64,000 bases of DNA from Aliihoeflea aestuarii (GCF_024105665.1 NZ_JAAAMK010000010.1:1-64000), one strand, 5' to 3'. Numbered from the stretch's first letter, positions 39,722 to 50,402 are shown. Program-made: numbers and translations. The notes: generated by a model from the sequence alone, not told the origin.

Positions 39722-41920
39722 TCAGCCAGCCTGTTGCTTCTTGCGGCGATGGCGCGCGATGCGCTTGGGCGCATGCGACTTCAGGGCATTTCCGCGACCG
39801 GAAAGCGACGGATTCGTCATGAAATATTCCTGCGCATTGAAGGGTTCCTCCCCCTCCTCGGGCGCCATCCGCCGCGAGGTCCCATCCGGCAATACTTCGA
39901 AACTTTGCTGGTTGTCCATCAGGTTTCCAAGCATGATCTGACCCAGAACCTGTTCGTGGACGGTCGGATTGGTGATGGGAACCATGGTTTCGACCCGCCG
40001 GTCGAGGTTGCGCGGCATGATGTCGGCCGACGAAAAATAGACGATCGCCTCATCGGACGGCAGGCCGTGGCCATTGCCGAAGCAGTAGATTCGCGAATGT
40101 TCGAGGAAACGGCCGACGATGGATTTCGCCCTTATGTTGTCCGACAGACCCGGCACCTGCGGGCGCAGACAGCAGATGCCGCGCACGACGATGTCGATCT
40201 CGACGCCCGCCCGGCTCGCCTCGTAGAGCGCATCGATCACCATCGGATCGACCAGGGAGTTCAGCTTCAGCCAGATCTGCGCGGGCTTGCCCTGCCCGGC
40301 GAAGTCGATCTCGGAGCGAATGTGATCGAGCAGCCTCTGGCGCAGCGTGAACGGCGAAACCGCAAGCTTCATCTGGTCCGTCGGCTCGGCATAGCCGGTG
40401 ATGAAATTGAAAATCTGCGCCACGTCCCGCGCGATCTGCGGGTCGCTCGTGAAGAAAGACAAATCCGTGTAGATGCGTGCGGTGATGGGGTGGTAGTTGC
40501 CGGTGCCCAGATGCACGTAGTTGCGCAGCTTTCCTTCTTCACGGCGCACGACGAGCGACATCTTGGAATGCGTCTTCAACTCGATGAAGCCGAAGACGAC
40601 CTGAACGCCGGCACGCTCCAGATCGCGCGCCCAGCGGATATTCGCCTCTTCGTCGAACCGCGCCTTCAATTCGACCAGCGCCGTGACCGACTTGCCGGCC
40701 TCCGAGGCATCGATCAGCGCGCGCACGATGGGGCTGTCGTTCGAGGTGCGATAGAGCGTCTGCTTGATCGCGACGACTTCGGGATCGAGCGCCGCCTGCC
40801 GCAGAAACTGCACCACGGCGTCGAAGGTCTCGTAGGGATGGTGGACGACGATGTCCTTTTCGCGGATCGCCGCGAAGCAATCCCCGCCATGTTCCCGGAT
40901 GCGCTCGGGAAAACGCGGATTGAAGGGCCGGAACTTCAAATCGTCGCGCGGCAGCGAAACAATCTCCGAAATCTGGCTGATCGCGAGCGGTCCGGTCAGA
41001 ACGCTGATGCGCGAGGGGCCGACATTGAGCTGTGAGGCGACGAAATCGCGCAGCGGCGCGGGCATCTCGTCGTCGAACTCGATGCGGATCACCTGCCCGC
41101 GCCGGCGGCGCTTCAGCGCCGTTTCGAACAGGCGCACGAGATCCTCGGCCTCTTCTTCGACCTCGATATCGCTGTCGCGAATGATGCGGAAGGTGCCCGA
41201 CCCCTTGACCTCATAGCCGGGGAAAAGCTGCCCGATGAACAGCTCGACGACGTCCTCCAGCGCGATGAAGCGGACATGCCCGCGCCTGTCAGGCAGGCGG
41301 ACGAAGCGGTTGAGCGCCTGCGGCAGGCGTAAAAGCGCCGACATTTCCTCCCCCTCCTTTCGGTGACGCAATTGCAGCGCCATCGAGAACCCAAGATTGG
41401 GAATGAAGGGAAAAGGATGCGCCGGATCGACGGAAAGCGGCGTCAAAACCGGAAAGATCGCTTCGAGGAAATGATCCTCGAGCCATGCCTTGTCTTCCTT
41501 CGACAAGGGGGCGGAGCGTACGATCTCGATCCGTTCTTTCCGCAAAAGATCGGCCAGCAATGAAAAGCTTTGCTGCTGATCCGCCTGAAGGCTCGAAACC
41601 TCGAGCAATATCTGTTCGAGCTGTTCTGCGGGCGTGCGGCCGTCCGGGCTCTTGATGGCGATGCCGGCGCGCACCTGCCCGGCAAGACCCGCCACGCGCA
41701 CCATGAAGAATTCGTCGAGATTCGTGGCCGAGATGGACAGGAAACGCAGCCGTTCGAGAAGCGGATGGTTCGGATTGTGCGATTCTTCCAGAACGCGCCG
41801 GTTGAACTGGAGCCAGGAAAACTCGCGATTGACGAACCGATCGGGGTTCGCCTCGGGCGACTTGGCCAGTTGCGCTACCGGGCTGGCGAAACTGCGTTCT
41901 ACCGGCTTCATCTCGTTCAT
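39722..41920 (-). CDS. ppk: Polyphosphate kinase 1
   Basis: Ppk makes long polyphosphate from ATP. The 732-residue protein has the N-terminal [18 protein letters not shown], the phosphorylated His in [18 protein letters not shown] (about residue 460), and [19 protein letters not shown] and [15 protein letters not shown] in the C-terminal PLD-like domains. A C-terminal basic tail [13 protein letters not shown] follows. It is transcribed with ppx downstream; the upstream 140 bases separate it from the divergent zinc-finger gene. Confidence 0.96.
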   Translation of the reverse strand: MNEMKPVERSFASPVAQLAKSPEANPDRFVNREFSWLQFNRRVLEESHNPNHPLLERLRFLSISATNLDEFFMVRVAGLAGQVRAGIAIKSPDGRTPAEQLEQILLEVSSLQADQQQSFSLLADLLRKERIEIVRSAPLSKEDKAWLEDHFLEAIFPVLTPLSVDPAHPFPFIPNLGFSMALQLRHRKEGEEMSALLRLPQALNRFVRLPDRRGHVRFIALEDVVELFIGQLFPGYEVKGSGTFRIIRDSDIEVEEEAEDLVRLFETALKRRRRGQVIRIEFDDEMPAPLRDFVASQLNVGPSRISVLTGPLAISQISEIVSLPRDDLKFRPFNPRFPERIREHGGDCFAAIREKDIVVHHPYETFDAVVQFLRQAALDPEVVAIKQTLYRTSNDSPIVRALIDASEAGKSVTALVELKARFDEEANIRWARDLERAGVQVVFGFIELKTHSKMSLVVRREEGKLRNYVHLGTGNYHPITARIYTDLSFFTSDPQIARDVAQIFNFITGYAEPTDQMKLAVSPFTLRQRLLDHIRSEIDFAGQGKPAQIWLKLNSLVDPMVIDALYEASRAGVEIDIVVRGICCLRPQVPGLSDNIRAKSIVGRFLEHSRIYCFGNGHGLPSDEAIVYFSSADIMPRNLDRRVETMVPITNPTVHEQVLGQIMLGNLMDNQQSFEVLPDGTSRRMAPEEGEEPFNAQEYFMTNPSLSGRGNALKSHAPKRIARHRRKKQQAG

Positions 41921-42059
41921 GTGTCCAGACCATTCCTCGAGCGGAGTTTACCCACTCCTGCCAGCCTTTTGCGACAGTTTCATATCGGCCATCTTGCATT
42001 GACCGGGGCAATGCTGCAAACGCTCAAGGCCTGATATCCTGAGATCTTCGGAGTCCGTC

Positions 42060-42305
42060 ATGGCCGGCCACGCAATTCCTCATTTTCAGAACGACGCCGG
42101 ACATGCGGCGATCGAGATCGGCGTGAAGGAATTCATGTGCGTGGGTGCAAACGCACCATTCGATCACCCGCATGTTTTCCTCGACATGGGCGACGGCGAC
42201 GAGAAGGTCTGTCCCTATTGCTCGACGCTCTACCGCTTCAACGCAGCGCTGAAGGCGACCGAAACCGTGCCCGCCGGCGCGCTCTACCGCGAACCCGCCG
42301 TCTGA
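42060..42305 (+). CDS. Zinc-finger protein, zf-CHCC (NDUFS6-like)
   Basis: The 81-residue protein has the Cys/His pattern C27 (FMCVGANAPFDHPHVFLDMG) with His near 36-38, then C51 and C54 (KVCPYCSTLYRF). This matches the zf-CHCC family, homologous to the mitochondrial complex I subunit NDUFS6. A role with complex I is inferred; an NDUFS4-like protein is also in this window (50007). The stop is followed after one base by the GTG start of the monooxygenase. Confidence 0.88.
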   Translation: MAGHAIPHFQNDAGHAAIEIGVKEFMCVGANAPFDHPHVFLDMGDGDEKVCPYCSTLYRFNAALKATETVPAGALYREPAV

Positions 42306-42306
42306 C

Positions 42307-43533
42307 GTGGGGATTGCGGCCGAGGGATTCGAGGATCATCCCGTCGCGATCGTCGGTGGCGGTATTGCCGGGCTGACGGCCGCCCTCGCCTTCGCCGAAC
42401 GCGGCCTGCCCGTCCGGATATTCGAGCGCGCGCCCGAGCTTCACGAGATCGGCGCAGGTTTGCAGATCTCGCCCAATGCGACGCGCATTCTCGATCGTCT
42501 GGGCGTGATCGAGGCGCTCGACGGCCGCTATGCAATTCCCGAAGCCGTCACTATCCGCGATGCGATCAGCCTCAAGGTGATCGCGGAGGTGCGGCTCGGC
42601 GCGTTCGGGCAGGAGCGCTGGGGTGCGCCGTATCTGGTGGCCGCGCGCGGCGCTTTGCAATCGGCGCTGCTGAAGCGCGTCGCGCAGGAACCGCTCATCA
42701 CATTGACGACCGGAGCCGAAGTCAGCGATTTCGATGTCGAAACCGATAACGGCATCCCGCAACTGGCAATCCGCGAAAATGAAGGTGAACGGACGGTCCC
42801 CACGCGGCTTATCGTCGGCGCCGACGGCGTCTGGTCGACGATCCGCGACCATGGTGGGCCTGAAGGGCAGACGCGTCCGATTGGAACCGTTGCCTGGCGT
42901 GCAACCCTTGCGCCCCAAGAAGGCGCGGCATTCCGCCGGATCGCGCCGGACGACCGGGTCACGACATTCGCTTCGCCGAAATTCCATGCTGTCGCCTACC
43001 CGCTTGGCGATGGATCGCTCAATATCGTCATCGTCACGAGCGGCACGCTGTCACGCACCGGCTGGGTGCGCGAAGGCGATCCGGTCCTGCTCGCAAAGCT
43101 CATCGACGGCGCCCATCCGGCGATCGCCGAACTCGCCGCGCTCGTGCCGAACTGGACCATGTGGCCGCTTCACATCGCCAGCCCCAACTGCGGCTGGACG
43201 CACCCGAACGGGCTCGCGCTCATCGGGGACGCAGCACATGCCATGGCTCCCTTCGCAGCGCAGGGCGCGGCGATGGCGATCGAAGATTCGTTCGTGCTTG
43301 TAAAACTGGTGGCCGAAAACGCCCTGCCCGAAGCGCTCGCCCGCTATGTCGCCCTGCGCCGCCCGCGCATTCGCCGCGTGGGCCTGCGCGGTGGCCTCAA
43401 CCAGTTCGCCTGGCACGCGCGCGGGCCAGTCGCCATCGCGCGCAACCTCTTCCTCAAGACCCGCTCGCCCGAAAAGCTCGCGGCCGATCTCGACTGGCTT
43501 TATGGCTGGCAGGTTGACGAATCTATCCGATGA
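42307..43533 (+). CDS. FAD-dependent aromatic-type monooxygenase
   Basis: This 408-residue flavoprotein of the salicylate hydroxylase/UbiH group has the Rossmann GGGIAGLTAALAFAERG, the DG motif LIVGADGVWSTIR and the GD motif LALIGDAAHAMAPFAAQG followed by AMAIEDSFVL. It starts at GTG 42307, one base after the zinc-finger stop, and ends overlapping the GNAT start (ATGA, 43530-43533). The substrate cannot be told; salicylate-type or 6-hydroxynicotinate-type ring hydroxylation is possible. Confidence 0.88.
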   Translation: MGIAAEGFEDHPVAIVGGGIAGLTAALAFAERGLPVRIFERAPELHEIGAGLQISPNATRILDRLGVIEALDGRYAIPEAVTIRDAISLKVIAEVRLGAFGQERWGAPYLVAARGALQSALLKRVAQEPLITLTTGAEVSDFDVETDNGIPQLAIRENEGERTVPTRLIVGADGVWSTIRDHGGPEGQTRPIGTVAWRATLAPQEGAAFRRIAPDDRVTTFASPKFHAVAYPLGDGSLNIVIVTSGTLSRTGWVREGDPVLLAKLIDGAHPAIAELAALVPNWTMWPLHIASPNCGWTHPNGLALIGDAAHAMAPFAAQGAAMAIEDSFVLVKLVAENALPEALARYVALRRPRIRRVGLRGGLNQFAWHARGPVAIARNLFLKTRSPEKLAADLDWLYGWQVDESIR

Positions 43534-43994
43534 TTTTGACCATCGTCACGACAGGCCAAAGACCGGAACTCACTTCGATCACCGGCACATGGCGGTGGGA
43601 AGCGTTCTTCAAGGACGACGGCATCGGTCTCGCCGATGTATTGCGGGAGGAAGAGGCTGCGGCGGCCAGCGCCGATCTTTTTCCTACCGTACTCGTCCTG
43701 CTCGACGGCGAGCGTCCGGTCGGCATGGTGACGCTATGCCTTGACGATCTCGAAGGCCGGCCTGACCTCAACCCCTGGCTGGCGGGCCTCTATGTCGCGC
43801 CCGAGCATCGCGGCAAAGGCCATGCCCTGCGCCTGATCGATGGACTCGAAACGCTCGTGCGCAACGCGAATATCGGTCGGCTGTCGCTGTACACCGCATC
43901 AGCGATGGAACTCTACCGCCAGGTGGGCTGGACGACGATCGAAACGTTCGACCAGGCAGGCGAACGCTTTTCGATCATGCAAAAGCACATCTGA
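43530..43994 (+). CDS. GNAT family N-acetyltransferase
   Basis: The 154-residue protein has the GNAT core: VLVLLDGERPVGMVTLCLDD, then the acetyl-CoA loop AGLYVAPEHRGKGHALRLID and the C-terminal GRLSLYTASAMELYRQVGWTT. It is translationally coupled to the FAD monooxygenase by a four-base overlap. Acceptor unknown; the coupling suggests the two act on related compounds, which is inference. Confidence 0.88.
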   Translation: MILTIVTTGQRPELTSITGTWRWEAFFKDDGIGLADVLREEEAAAASADLFPTVLVLLDGERPVGMVTLCLDDLEGRPDLNPWLAGLYVAPEHRGKGHALRLIDGLETLVRNANIGRLSLYTASAMELYRQVGWTTIETFDQAGERFSIMQKHI

Positions 43995-44050
43995 CCGCAC
44001 CCGCCGCACGCAAAAATGCCACAGGCGGGGATTTCCGCGACCGATGCCCC

Positions 44051-44854
44051 TCAGTGCAGAATCTGGCTGAGGAACAGCTTCGTGCGTTCGTGCTGCGGAT
44101 TATCGAAGAACTTTTCCGGCTCGTTCTGTTCGACGATCTGGCCCTGATCCATGAAGATCACGCGGTTGGCGACCTGGCGCGCGAAACCCATCTCGTGGGT
44201 CACAACAATCATGGTCATGCCTTCCTCGGCCAGCCCGACCATCGTCTCCAGAACTTCCTTGATCATTTCCGGATCGAGCGCGGATGTCGGCTCGTCGAAA
44301 AGCATGATGCGCGGATTCATGCACAGTGAGCGGGCGATCGCCACGCGCTGCTGCTGGCCGCCGGAAAGCTGGCCGGGATATTTCAGCGCCTGTTCAGGAA
44401 TCTTGACGCGCTCGAGATAGTGCATCGCGATTTCCTCGGCCTTCTTCTTGGGCATTTTTCGAACCCAGATCGGCGCAAGCGTGCAGTTTTCCAGGATCGT
44501 CAGATGCGGGAACAGGTTGAAGTGCTGGAACACCATGCCGACTTCGCGCCGCACCTCGTCGATCTTCTTCAAATCGTTGGTGAGTTCCTTGCCGTCAACG
44601 ATGATCTGCCCCTTCTGGTGCTCCTCCAGACGGTTGATGCAGCGGATCATGGTCGATTTTCCAGAGCCCGAGGGGCCGCACACGACGATGCGCTCGCCCT
44701 GCATGACCTTGAGGTTGATGTCCCGCAGGACGTGGAAATCGCCATACCATTTGTGCATGTCGATGATCTCGATCGCGACATCGGTGTCCGACACCTGCAT
44801 CCTGGAGCGATCGATCTCGATCTGGCTGGCCGTTGCGGCATTATCCATAGCCAT
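44051..44854 (-). CDS. aapP: General L-amino acid ABC transporter ATP-binding protein
   Basis: This ATPase of the Aap polar amino acid importer has 267 residues: Walker [11 protein letters not shown]-loop [13 protein letters not shown], signature [15 protein letters not shown], Walker [15 protein letters not shown] and [19 protein letters not shown] lies upstream of the ATG. It is the last gene of aapJ-aapQ-aapM-aapP, 25 bases after aapM. In rhizobia this system takes up many L-amino acids and allows efflux. Confidence 0.95.
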   Translation of the reverse strand: MAMDNAATASQIEIDRSRMQVSDTDVAIEIIDMHKWYGDFHVLRDINLKVMQGERIVVCGPSGSGKSTMIRCINRLEEHQKGQIIVDGKELTNDLKKIDEVRREVGMVFQHFNLFPHLTILENCTLAPIWVRKMPKKKAEEIAMHYLERVKIPEQALKYPGQLSGGQQQRVAIARSLCMNPRIMLFDEPTSALDPEMIKEVLETMVGLAEEGMTMIVVTHEMGFARQVANRVIFMDQGQIVEQNEPEKFFDNPQHERTKLFLSQILH

Positions 44855-44879
44855 TGTTCATTCCCCTTGGCCAGCGGCC

Positions 44880-46037
44880 TTATTTCTTGTGGCCGGTATC
44901 GAGCCGGCGTTCCATGAAAATAGAGTAACGCGACATGCCGAAGCAGAACATCCAGAAGACGAAGCCTGCGAAGATCAGGCCCGACATCGGGGTCTGCGGT
45001 GAGGCCCAGCTCGCATCGGCGAAATTCTGGCGCACGATGCCGAGCAGGTCGAACATGCCGATGATGTAGACCAGGCTTGTATCCTTGAAGAGCCCGATGA
45101 AGGTGTTGACGATGCCCGGAATGACCAGCTTCAGCGCCTGCGGCAGAACGATCAGGCGCATCGACTGCCAATAGCCGAGACCCAGCGAGGATGCGCCTTC
45201 GTACTGGCCCTTAGGAATTGCCTGAAGACCGCCGCGCACCACCTCCGCCATATAGGCGGACGCGAAAATCGAAAGCCCGACCAGAGCGCGCAAAAACCGG
45301 TCGAACGTCATGCCGGCAGGCAGGAACAGCGGCAGCATCACGCTGGCCATGAACAGGACCGACACGAGCGGCACGCCGCGAACGGTCTCGATGATGATCA
45401 CGCTGATCATCTTGATGACCGGCAGTTTCGATCGTCGCCCGAGCGCCAGCAGGATGCCCATCGGCAGCGATATCACGATCGCGACGAAGGACAGGACCAT
45501 GGTGACGAGCAAACCGCCCCACAGCGAGGTCGGCACGTAGCGCAGGCCGAAATGACCGCCGACCAGAAGAAAATAGGCCGCGATCGGGAAGACCAAGAAG
45601 AACAGCGCCGCGTTGATCGCCTTGAACGGAATGCGGGGGATCAGGAGCGGCACCAGAAGGACCACGAAGGCGATCGCCGTGTAGTCGACCCGCCAGCGTT
45701 CGAAGACGGGATAGCGACCGTACATGAATTGCGCGAATTTCGCATTCACGAACGCCCAGCATGCACCCGACCAGCCGTCAGGCTGGATGCCGCCCTGGCT
45801 GACCGTGGCGCAGACCTCGCGGTTGGCGCCCGTCCAGACCGAGTCGACGAAGGCCCAGCGCAGGAAATTCGGCAAAGTGTAGGCGAGCAGCAGGATCGCC
45901 AACAGCGTCAGCACCGTATCGATCGGCGTGGCGAAAAGATTGGTGCGCAGCCACCTCACGACACCGCGATCGCGCTCCGGTGCCGTCTGCGCATTGATCA
46001 TTTCCATGCGGACATAGGAGAGATCATGTTCCTGCAT
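44880..46037 (-). CDS. aapM: General L-amino acid ABC transporter permease
   Basis: The 385-residue inner-membrane permease is longer than HisM-type subunits because it has an N-terminal extension with extra helices, typical of AapM. The transport domain contains [20 protein letters not shown] and the EAA loop [20 protein letters not shown] followed by [36 protein letters not shown] follows. It lies four bases after aapQ and before aapP. Confidence 0.95.
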   Translation of the reverse strand: MQEHDLSYVRMEMINAQTAPERDRGVVRWLRTNLFATPIDTVLTLLAILLLAYTLPNFLRWAFVDSVWTGANREVCATVSQGGIQPDGWSGACWAFVNAKFAQFMYGRYPVFERWRVDYTAIAFVVLLVPLLIPRIPFKAINAALFFLVFPIAAYFLLVGGHFGLRYVPTSLWGGLLVTMVLSFVAIVISLPMGILLALGRRSKLPVIKMISVIIIETVRGVPLVSVLFMASVMLPLFLPAGMTFDRFLRALVGLSIFASAYMAEVVRGGLQAIPKGQYEGASSLGLGYWQSMRLIVLPQALKLVIPGIVNTFIGLFKDTSLVYIIGMFDLLGIVRQNFADASWASPQTPMSGLIFAGFVFWMFCFGMSRYSIFMERRLDTGHKK

Positions 46038-46041
46038 GGTC

Positions 46042-47235
46042 TTACCTTTCCACCAGCGCCATTTTGGCGTTGTACCAGTTCATGAAGCCGGACGTGAGCA
46101 GGCTGAGGCCGAGATAGACCACCATCCAGATCGCAACGACCTCGATCGCCTGACCGGTCTGGTTCATGGTCGTTTGACCGATGGCCACAAGGTCCGCATA
46201 GCCGACCGCGATCGCAAGCGACGAATTCTTCGTCAGGTTGAGATACTGGCTGGTCAGCGGCGGAATGATGATGCGCAGCGCCTGCGGGACGACCACCAAC
46301 CGCAAAGTGCGGCGCGGCGAAAGGCCGAGCGAGTAGGCCGCTTCCGACTGACCCTTCGACACGCCGAGCACGCCTGCGCGAACGATCTCCGCGATGAAGG
46401 AGGCCGTGTAGAAGGAAAGCGCCAGATAGAGCGACAGGAATTCGGGTCGGATCGTCCAGCCGCCGCGAATGTTGAAGGTCGACAATTCGGGAAGTTCGAC
46501 CGTCGCGGGAGAGCCCGCAAGAAAATAGGTTATGACCGGAAGGCCGATGAAAATGGCCAGACCGACGCGGAACATCGGGAAAATCCGTCCCGTTGCGGCC
46601 TGTCTGCGACGCGCCCAGATACCGATCGCAACGATCGCAATGATCGCGGCGGCAATGGAAACGGGGATGACCCAGGCGGCTTGATCCCAGATCACGCGCG
46701 GAAGGAAGAGCCCACGATTGTTCAGGTAGGAGCCGAGAGGGAGATCGACGCTGTCGCGCGGTCCGGGCAGCACCGACAGAACGCCCAGATACCAGAAGAA
46801 GATGACGAGCAGCGGCGGGATGTTGCGGAAGACCTCGACATAGACCGTGCAGATGCGCGCAATCAGCCAGTTCTTCGACAGACGCCCGATGCCGACGATG
46901 AAGCCCACGATGGTGGCGGTGATGATACCGGTCACCGCGACGAGCATCGTGTTCAAAAGACCGACGACAAGCGCCCGACCGAAGGTCGAATTCGATGAAT
47001 AGGCGATCAGAGACTGGCTCAGATCGAAGCCGCTGCGGCCGTTCAGAAAGCCGAAACCTGATGCGATATTCGCACGGCGCAGGTTTTCCGTCGTGTTCCC
47101 GACGATCCACCATACGAATGCGATGATCGCTGCGGCGACGACGAGCTGAAAGAAAATTCCGCGGAATTTCGGATCATTGATCCATGAAGCGCGCGCAGGC
47201 TCCGCGCCGCTCACTTGAGTTTGCGAAGCCATCAT
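46042..47235 (-). CDS. aapQ: General L-amino acid ABC transporter permease
   Basis: The 397-residue permease has the long N-terminal region of AapQ (periplasmic [20 protein letters not shown]) and the EAA loop [20 protein letters not shown] followed by [20 protein letters not shown]. About eight helices are predicted. GGAGGG directly precedes two consecutive ATG codons (47235 and 47232); the second has better spacing. It is separated from aapJ by a stem-loop at 47253-47279 and followed by aapM after four bases. Confidence 0.95.
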   Translation of the reverse strand: MMASQTQVSGAEPARASWINDPKFRGIFFQLVVAAAIIAFVWWIVGNTTENLRRANIASGFGFLNGRSGFDLSQSLIAYSSNSTFGRALVVGLLNTMLVAVTGIITATIVGFIVGIGRLSKNWLIARICTVYVEVFRNIPPLLVIFFWYLGVLSVLPGPRDSVDLPLGSYLNNRGLFLPRVIWDQAAWVIPVSIAAAIIAIVAIGIWARRRQAATGRIFPMFRVGLAIFIGLPVITYFLAGSPATVELPELSTFNIRGGWTIRPEFLSLYLALSFYTASFIAEIVRAGVLGVSKGQSEAAYSLGLSPRRTLRLVVVPQALRIIIPPLTSQYLNLTKNSSLAIAVGYADLVAIGQTTMNQTGQAIEVVAIWMVVYLGLSLLTSGFMNWYNAKMALVER

Positions 47236-47252
47236 CCCTCCGGCCGCAAAGG

Positions 47253-47279
47253 CGGAAGGCGGGACAATCCCGCCTTCCG
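47253..47279 (-). terminator. Stem-loop between aapJ and aapQ
   Basis: CGGAAGGCGGGA and TCCCGCCTTCCG are perfect 12-bp arms. It lies 16 bases after the aapJ stop. Only a weak pyrimidine run follows, so it is probably a partial terminator or 3'-end stabiliser that keeps aapJ mRNA more abundant than the permease mRNA, as in other binding-protein operons. Confidence 0.7.
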
Positions 47280-47295
47280 TAACATCACTCGGTGA

Positions 47296-48324
47296 TCAGC
47301 GGATCGGCATTGCGTATTGCAGGCCGCCGTCGGTCCACAGCGCATTAAGGCCGCGGGCGATCGCGAGTGGGCTGCCGGCGCCGATGTTGCGGTCGAAGAC
47401 CTCGCCGTAATTACCGACTTCGCGGATGATGTTGACGACCCAGTCGTTTTCGAGGCCGAGGCCCTCACCGATGGTGGAATCATCTTCCTGACCAAGGATA
47501 CGACGGATTTCCGGGTTCTCCGAGTTCAGCATCTCCTCGAGATTGTCCTGGGTGACGCCCAGTTCCTCGGCCTGAATCATCGCGTAGAGCGACCACTTGA
47601 CGACGTTGAACCACTGATCGTCGCCCTGACGAACGGCAGGCCCGAGCGGCTCCTTGGAAATGATTTCGGGCAGAACGACGTGTTCGTCCGGATTGGCGAG
47701 CGTCAGGCGAAGTGCGTAAAGGCCCGATGCGTCGGTCGTGTAGGCATCGCAACGGCCAGCCTCATAAGCGGCGTTCGTCTCTTCGAAGCCCTGGAAAACA
47801 ACCGGGTTGTACTCCATGTTGTTGGCCGCGAAATAGTCCGCCAGGTTGAGTTCCGTCGTCGTGCCCGACTGAACGCAGACCGCCGCGCCGGAAAGCTGCA
47901 ACGCCGAATTGATGTCCGGCAGGGCCGTCGAATTGATCATGAAGCCCTGGCCGTCATAGTAGTTGACGCCCGCGAAGGTGAGGCCGAGCGTGGTATCGCG
48001 GCTGAGCGTCCACGTCGTGTTGCGCGACAGAAGATCGATTTCGCCGGACTGAAGCGCGGTGAAGCGCTCGGTCGCGTTGGTCGGAACGAAGGTCACCGCT
48101 TCGCCGTCGCCAAAGACCGCAGCCGCCACGGCGCGGCAGAAATCGGCATCGAAGCCGGCCCATTCACCCGCGTCGTTCGGCGCGGCGAAGCCGGCCAGAC
48201 CGGTATGGACGCCGCACTTCACGGAGCCGGCCGACTTGACGTCGTTCAGCGTCTGGGCCGACGCGGCCGAAACGCCCAACGCCATAACCGCACCGCCAAG
48301 AATACCCACCAAAAGCTTGTTCAT
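47296..48324 (-). CDS. aapJ: General L-amino acid-binding periplasmic protein
   Basis: This substrate-binding protein of the Aap importer starts MNKLLVGILGGAVMALGVSA with cleavage after ASAQ, 342 residues. The mature part has VKCGVHTGLAGFAAPNDAGE, WAGFDADFCRAVAAAVFGD, SRNTTWTLSRDTTLGLTFAG and DAYTTDASGLYALRL, typical for AapJ/BztA. The open frame reaches 48495 but the signal peptide fixes the start at 48324. Its promoter lies in the 336-base region shared with metC. Confidence 0.95.
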   Translation of the reverse strand: MNKLLVGILGGAVMALGVSAASAQTLNDVKSAGSVKCGVHTGLAGFAAPNDAGEWAGFDADFCRAVAAAVFGDGEAVTFVPTNATERFTALQSGEIDLLSRNTTWTLSRDTTLGLTFAGVNYYDGQGFMINSTALPDINSALQLSGAAVCVQSGTTTELNLADYFAANNMEYNPVVFQGFEETNAAYEAGRCDAYTTDASGLYALRLTLANPDEHVVLPEIISKEPLGPAVRQGDDQWFNVVKWSLYAMIQAEELGVTQDNLEEMLNSENPEIRRILGQEDDSTIGEGLGLENDWVVNIIREVGNYGEVFDRNIGAGSPLAIARGLNALWTDGGLQYAMPIR

Positions 48325-48660
48325 TTGCCCACTTACCCTCTTTATTTCGAAGCACTTGCAGCGCTTCGGTCTTGTTATATTTCCGGAAGCGGCCGCACGA
48401 CCGCCGGGTCGCCACGACGTCGCCTCATTGTCGGCGACCGACATTGTGCTCCCATCCACAATCGGCATCGAAGGCCATAAATTTTGCTGGGTCAAGCCTG
48501 AATACGTTTGTGGCCCTGTCGGACGGACACGATTTCGCCACGTTCCCCAACGTCGCCTCGATCCGCGTCAATGCCTAGAGGTTGAGCAAATCCTTGCGTT
48601 GCACCAGATCGTGCAGGACGCTAAGGCTGCGCGAAGCAATGCAACAAGTGGTGGAAAAGC
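48325..48660. other. Divergent control region of aapJ and metC
   Basis: This 336-base gene-free region lies between two divergent genes and must hold both promoters. I see no perfect operator palindrome or riboswitch-like leader. A GGTGG ribosome site (about 48650) precedes metC. The short open frames inside lack ribosome sites and look like antisense shadows of the aapJ upstream frame. Confidence 0.5.
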
Positions 48661-49827
48661 ATGACCAAGGATTTCGGTCCCCGTGGGCCCAACACCGTTC
48701 TTACCCATGGCGGCTACGATCCGCGCGACTATCACGGCTTCGTCAATCCGCCCGTAGTCCACGCATCGACCGTCCTGTTCAAGGATGCCGCGACGATGGC
48801 ATCGCGCGGCCAGAAATACACGTACGGAACGCGTGGCACCCCCACGACGGACGCGCTTTGTGAAGCCATCAACGAATTGGAAGGCTCGGTCGGAACGATC
48901 GCGGTTCCCTCGGGGCTTGCCGCCGTCACGATCCCGCTTCTGGGCTTCGTGTCGGCCTGCGACCACATATTGCTGGTCGATTCGATCTACAATCCGACGC
49001 GCCGTTTCGCCGATACGATGCTGAAGCGTCTCGGCGTCGAGGTCGAATATTACGAGCCGGGTCTCGGCGCGGCGATCGCGGATCGCATGAAGCCCAACAC
49101 GTCGGTCGTCTTCACCGAAGCGCCAGGCTCCAACACTTTCGACATGCAGGATATTCCGGCGATCTCCAAGGCCGCGCATGCGGGCGGGGCGGTCGTCATG
49201 ATGGACAACACCTGGGCAACCCCGCTTTACTTCCGCCCGCTCGACCACGGCGTGGACATCTCCATCCATGCCGCGACCAAATATCCAGCCGGCCATTCCG
49301 ACGTGCTTCTCGGCACCGTTTCGGCCAATGAAGCTTGCTGGGAGAGGCTTTGGGACACCTATCTGACGACAGGCGTGTGCGCCGGGCCTGACGATGTCTA
49401 TCAGGTGCTGCGCGGCCTGCGCACCATGGGGCTGCGGCTCGAACGGCACCAGGAAAGCGCGCTTGCGCTCGCAAGATGGCTGGAAGGGCGTGAGGACGTC
49501 GCACAAGTCCTTCATCCGGCGCTTGAAAGCCACCCCGGCAACGCATTGTTCAAACGCGACTTCAAAGGTTCGAGCGGCATTTTCTCGATCGTTTTGGCAA
49601 AGGGCGGCCAGCGCGAGGCGCATGCGTTTCTCGACGCGCTGAAAATCTTCGGGCTCGGCTATTCCTGGGGCGGCTATGAGAGCCTTGCCGTCCATGTCGA
49701 TCTTTCGGACCGTACCGTTTCGAAGAAGGACTATGGGGGACCGGTGATCCGTCTCCAGATCGGGCTCGAGGACGTCGCCGACATCAAGGCGGACATCGAA
49801 CGGGGACTTGCCGCCCTGTCGGCATGA
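48661..49827 (+). CDS. metC: Cystathionine beta-lyase
   Basis: This PLP enzyme of the Cys/Met metabolism family (388 residues) cleaves cystathionine to homocysteine for methionine synthesis. The PLP lysine lies in SIHAATKYPAGHSDVLLG. MMDNTWATPLYFRPLDHGVD and EGSVGTIAVPSGLAAVTIPL are typical of rhizobial MetC rather than MetB or MGL; the distinction is inferred. GGTGG lies upstream of ATG 48661. A terminator follows at 49836. Confidence 0.9.
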   Translation: MTKDFGPRGPNTVLTHGGYDPRDYHGFVNPPVVHASTVLFKDAATMASRGQKYTYGTRGTPTTDALCEAINELEGSVGTIAVPSGLAAVTIPLLGFVSACDHILLVDSIYNPTRRFADTMLKRLGVEVEYYEPGLGAAIADRMKPNTSVVFTEAPGSNTFDMQDIPAISKAAHAGGAVVMMDNTWATPLYFRPLDHGVDISIHAATKYPAGHSDVLLGTVSANEACWERLWDTYLTTGVCAGPDDVYQVLRGLRTMGLRLERHQESALALARWLEGREDVAQVLHPALESHPGNALFKRDFKGSSGIFSIVLAKGGQREAHAFLDALKIFGLGYSWGGYESLAVHVDLSDRTVSKKDYGGPVIRLQIGLEDVADIKADIERGLAALSA

Positions 49828-49835
49828 GCCGTTAC

Positions 49836-49861
49836 AAGGGGCAAAGCGCATTTTGCCCCTT
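49836..49861 (+). terminator. Terminator after metC
   Basis: AAGGGGCAAA (49836-49845) and TTTGCCCCTT (49852-49861) are perfect 10-bp arms with a 6-base loop, nine bases after the metC stop and before tRNA-Pro. Confidence 0.7.
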
Positions 49862-49907
49862 GCGAAGCCGCGCACGACCAACTAGTCAGGCGCATCAGCC
49901 CGGATGT

Positions 49908-49984
<77 letters not shown>

Positions 49985-50006
49985 TCGGGACGGAACGGAG
50001 ACCATG

Positions 50007-50312
50007 ATGTCCGCACGCATTTTCAGCCCTTCCAAGACGGCCATGCAGTCCGGCAAGGCAAAGACCGGCTTCTGGGTGCTCGAATTCGATCCCGAGCAGC
50101 CGCGCAAGATCGATCCCCTGATGGGATACACGACGTCCGGCGACATGAAGAGCCAGATCCGCCTGACCTTCGAGACGAAGGAAGAGGCGGTCGCCTACGC
50201 AACCCGCAACGGTATCGAGTTTCGCGTCCAGGAACCCAAGGACGCCCGTCGCCGCCAGATTTCCTATGCGGAGAACTTCCGCTACGATCGCAAGATTCCC
50301 TGGACGCACTAG
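50007..50312 (+). CDS. ETC complex I subunit-like protein (NDUFS4 family)
   Basis: The 101-residue protein MSARIFSPSKTAMQSGKAKT continues with WVLEFDPEQPRKIDPLMGYT, SGDMKSQIRLTFETKEEAVA and ends YDRKIPWTH. This matches the alphaproteobacterial homologue of the mitochondrial complex I subunit NDUFS4 (18 kDa). GGAG is at 49997-50000; of two adjacent ATGs the second (50007) has better spacing. It lies between two tRNA genes, with 23 bases to tRNA-Pro and 14 to tRNA-Arg, so all may be cotranscribed. Confidence 0.92.
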   Translation: MSARIFSPSKTAMQSGKAKTGFWVLEFDPEQPRKIDPLMGYTTSGDMKSQIRLTFETKEEAVAYATRNGIEFRVQEPKDARRRQISYAENFRYDRKIPWTH

Positions 50313-50325
50313 GTCAGCCGCTTCA

Positions 50326-50402
50326 GGTCCCGTAGCTCAGATGGATAGAGCACCGGCCTTCTAAGCCGATGGTCGCAGGTTCGAATCCTGCCGGGATCGC
50401 CA
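50326..50402 (+). tRNA. tRNA-Arg (anticodon UCU)
   Basis: The 77-base gene has acceptor arms GGTCCCG and CGGGATC (one G-T pair), D-arm TAGCTCAGATGGATAGAGCA, anticodon stem CGGCC/... with loop CTTCTAA and anticodon TCT, T-arm CGCAGGTTCGAATCCTGCC and encoded CCA. It shares its T-arm with the neighbouring tRNA-Pro. Confidence 0.93.
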
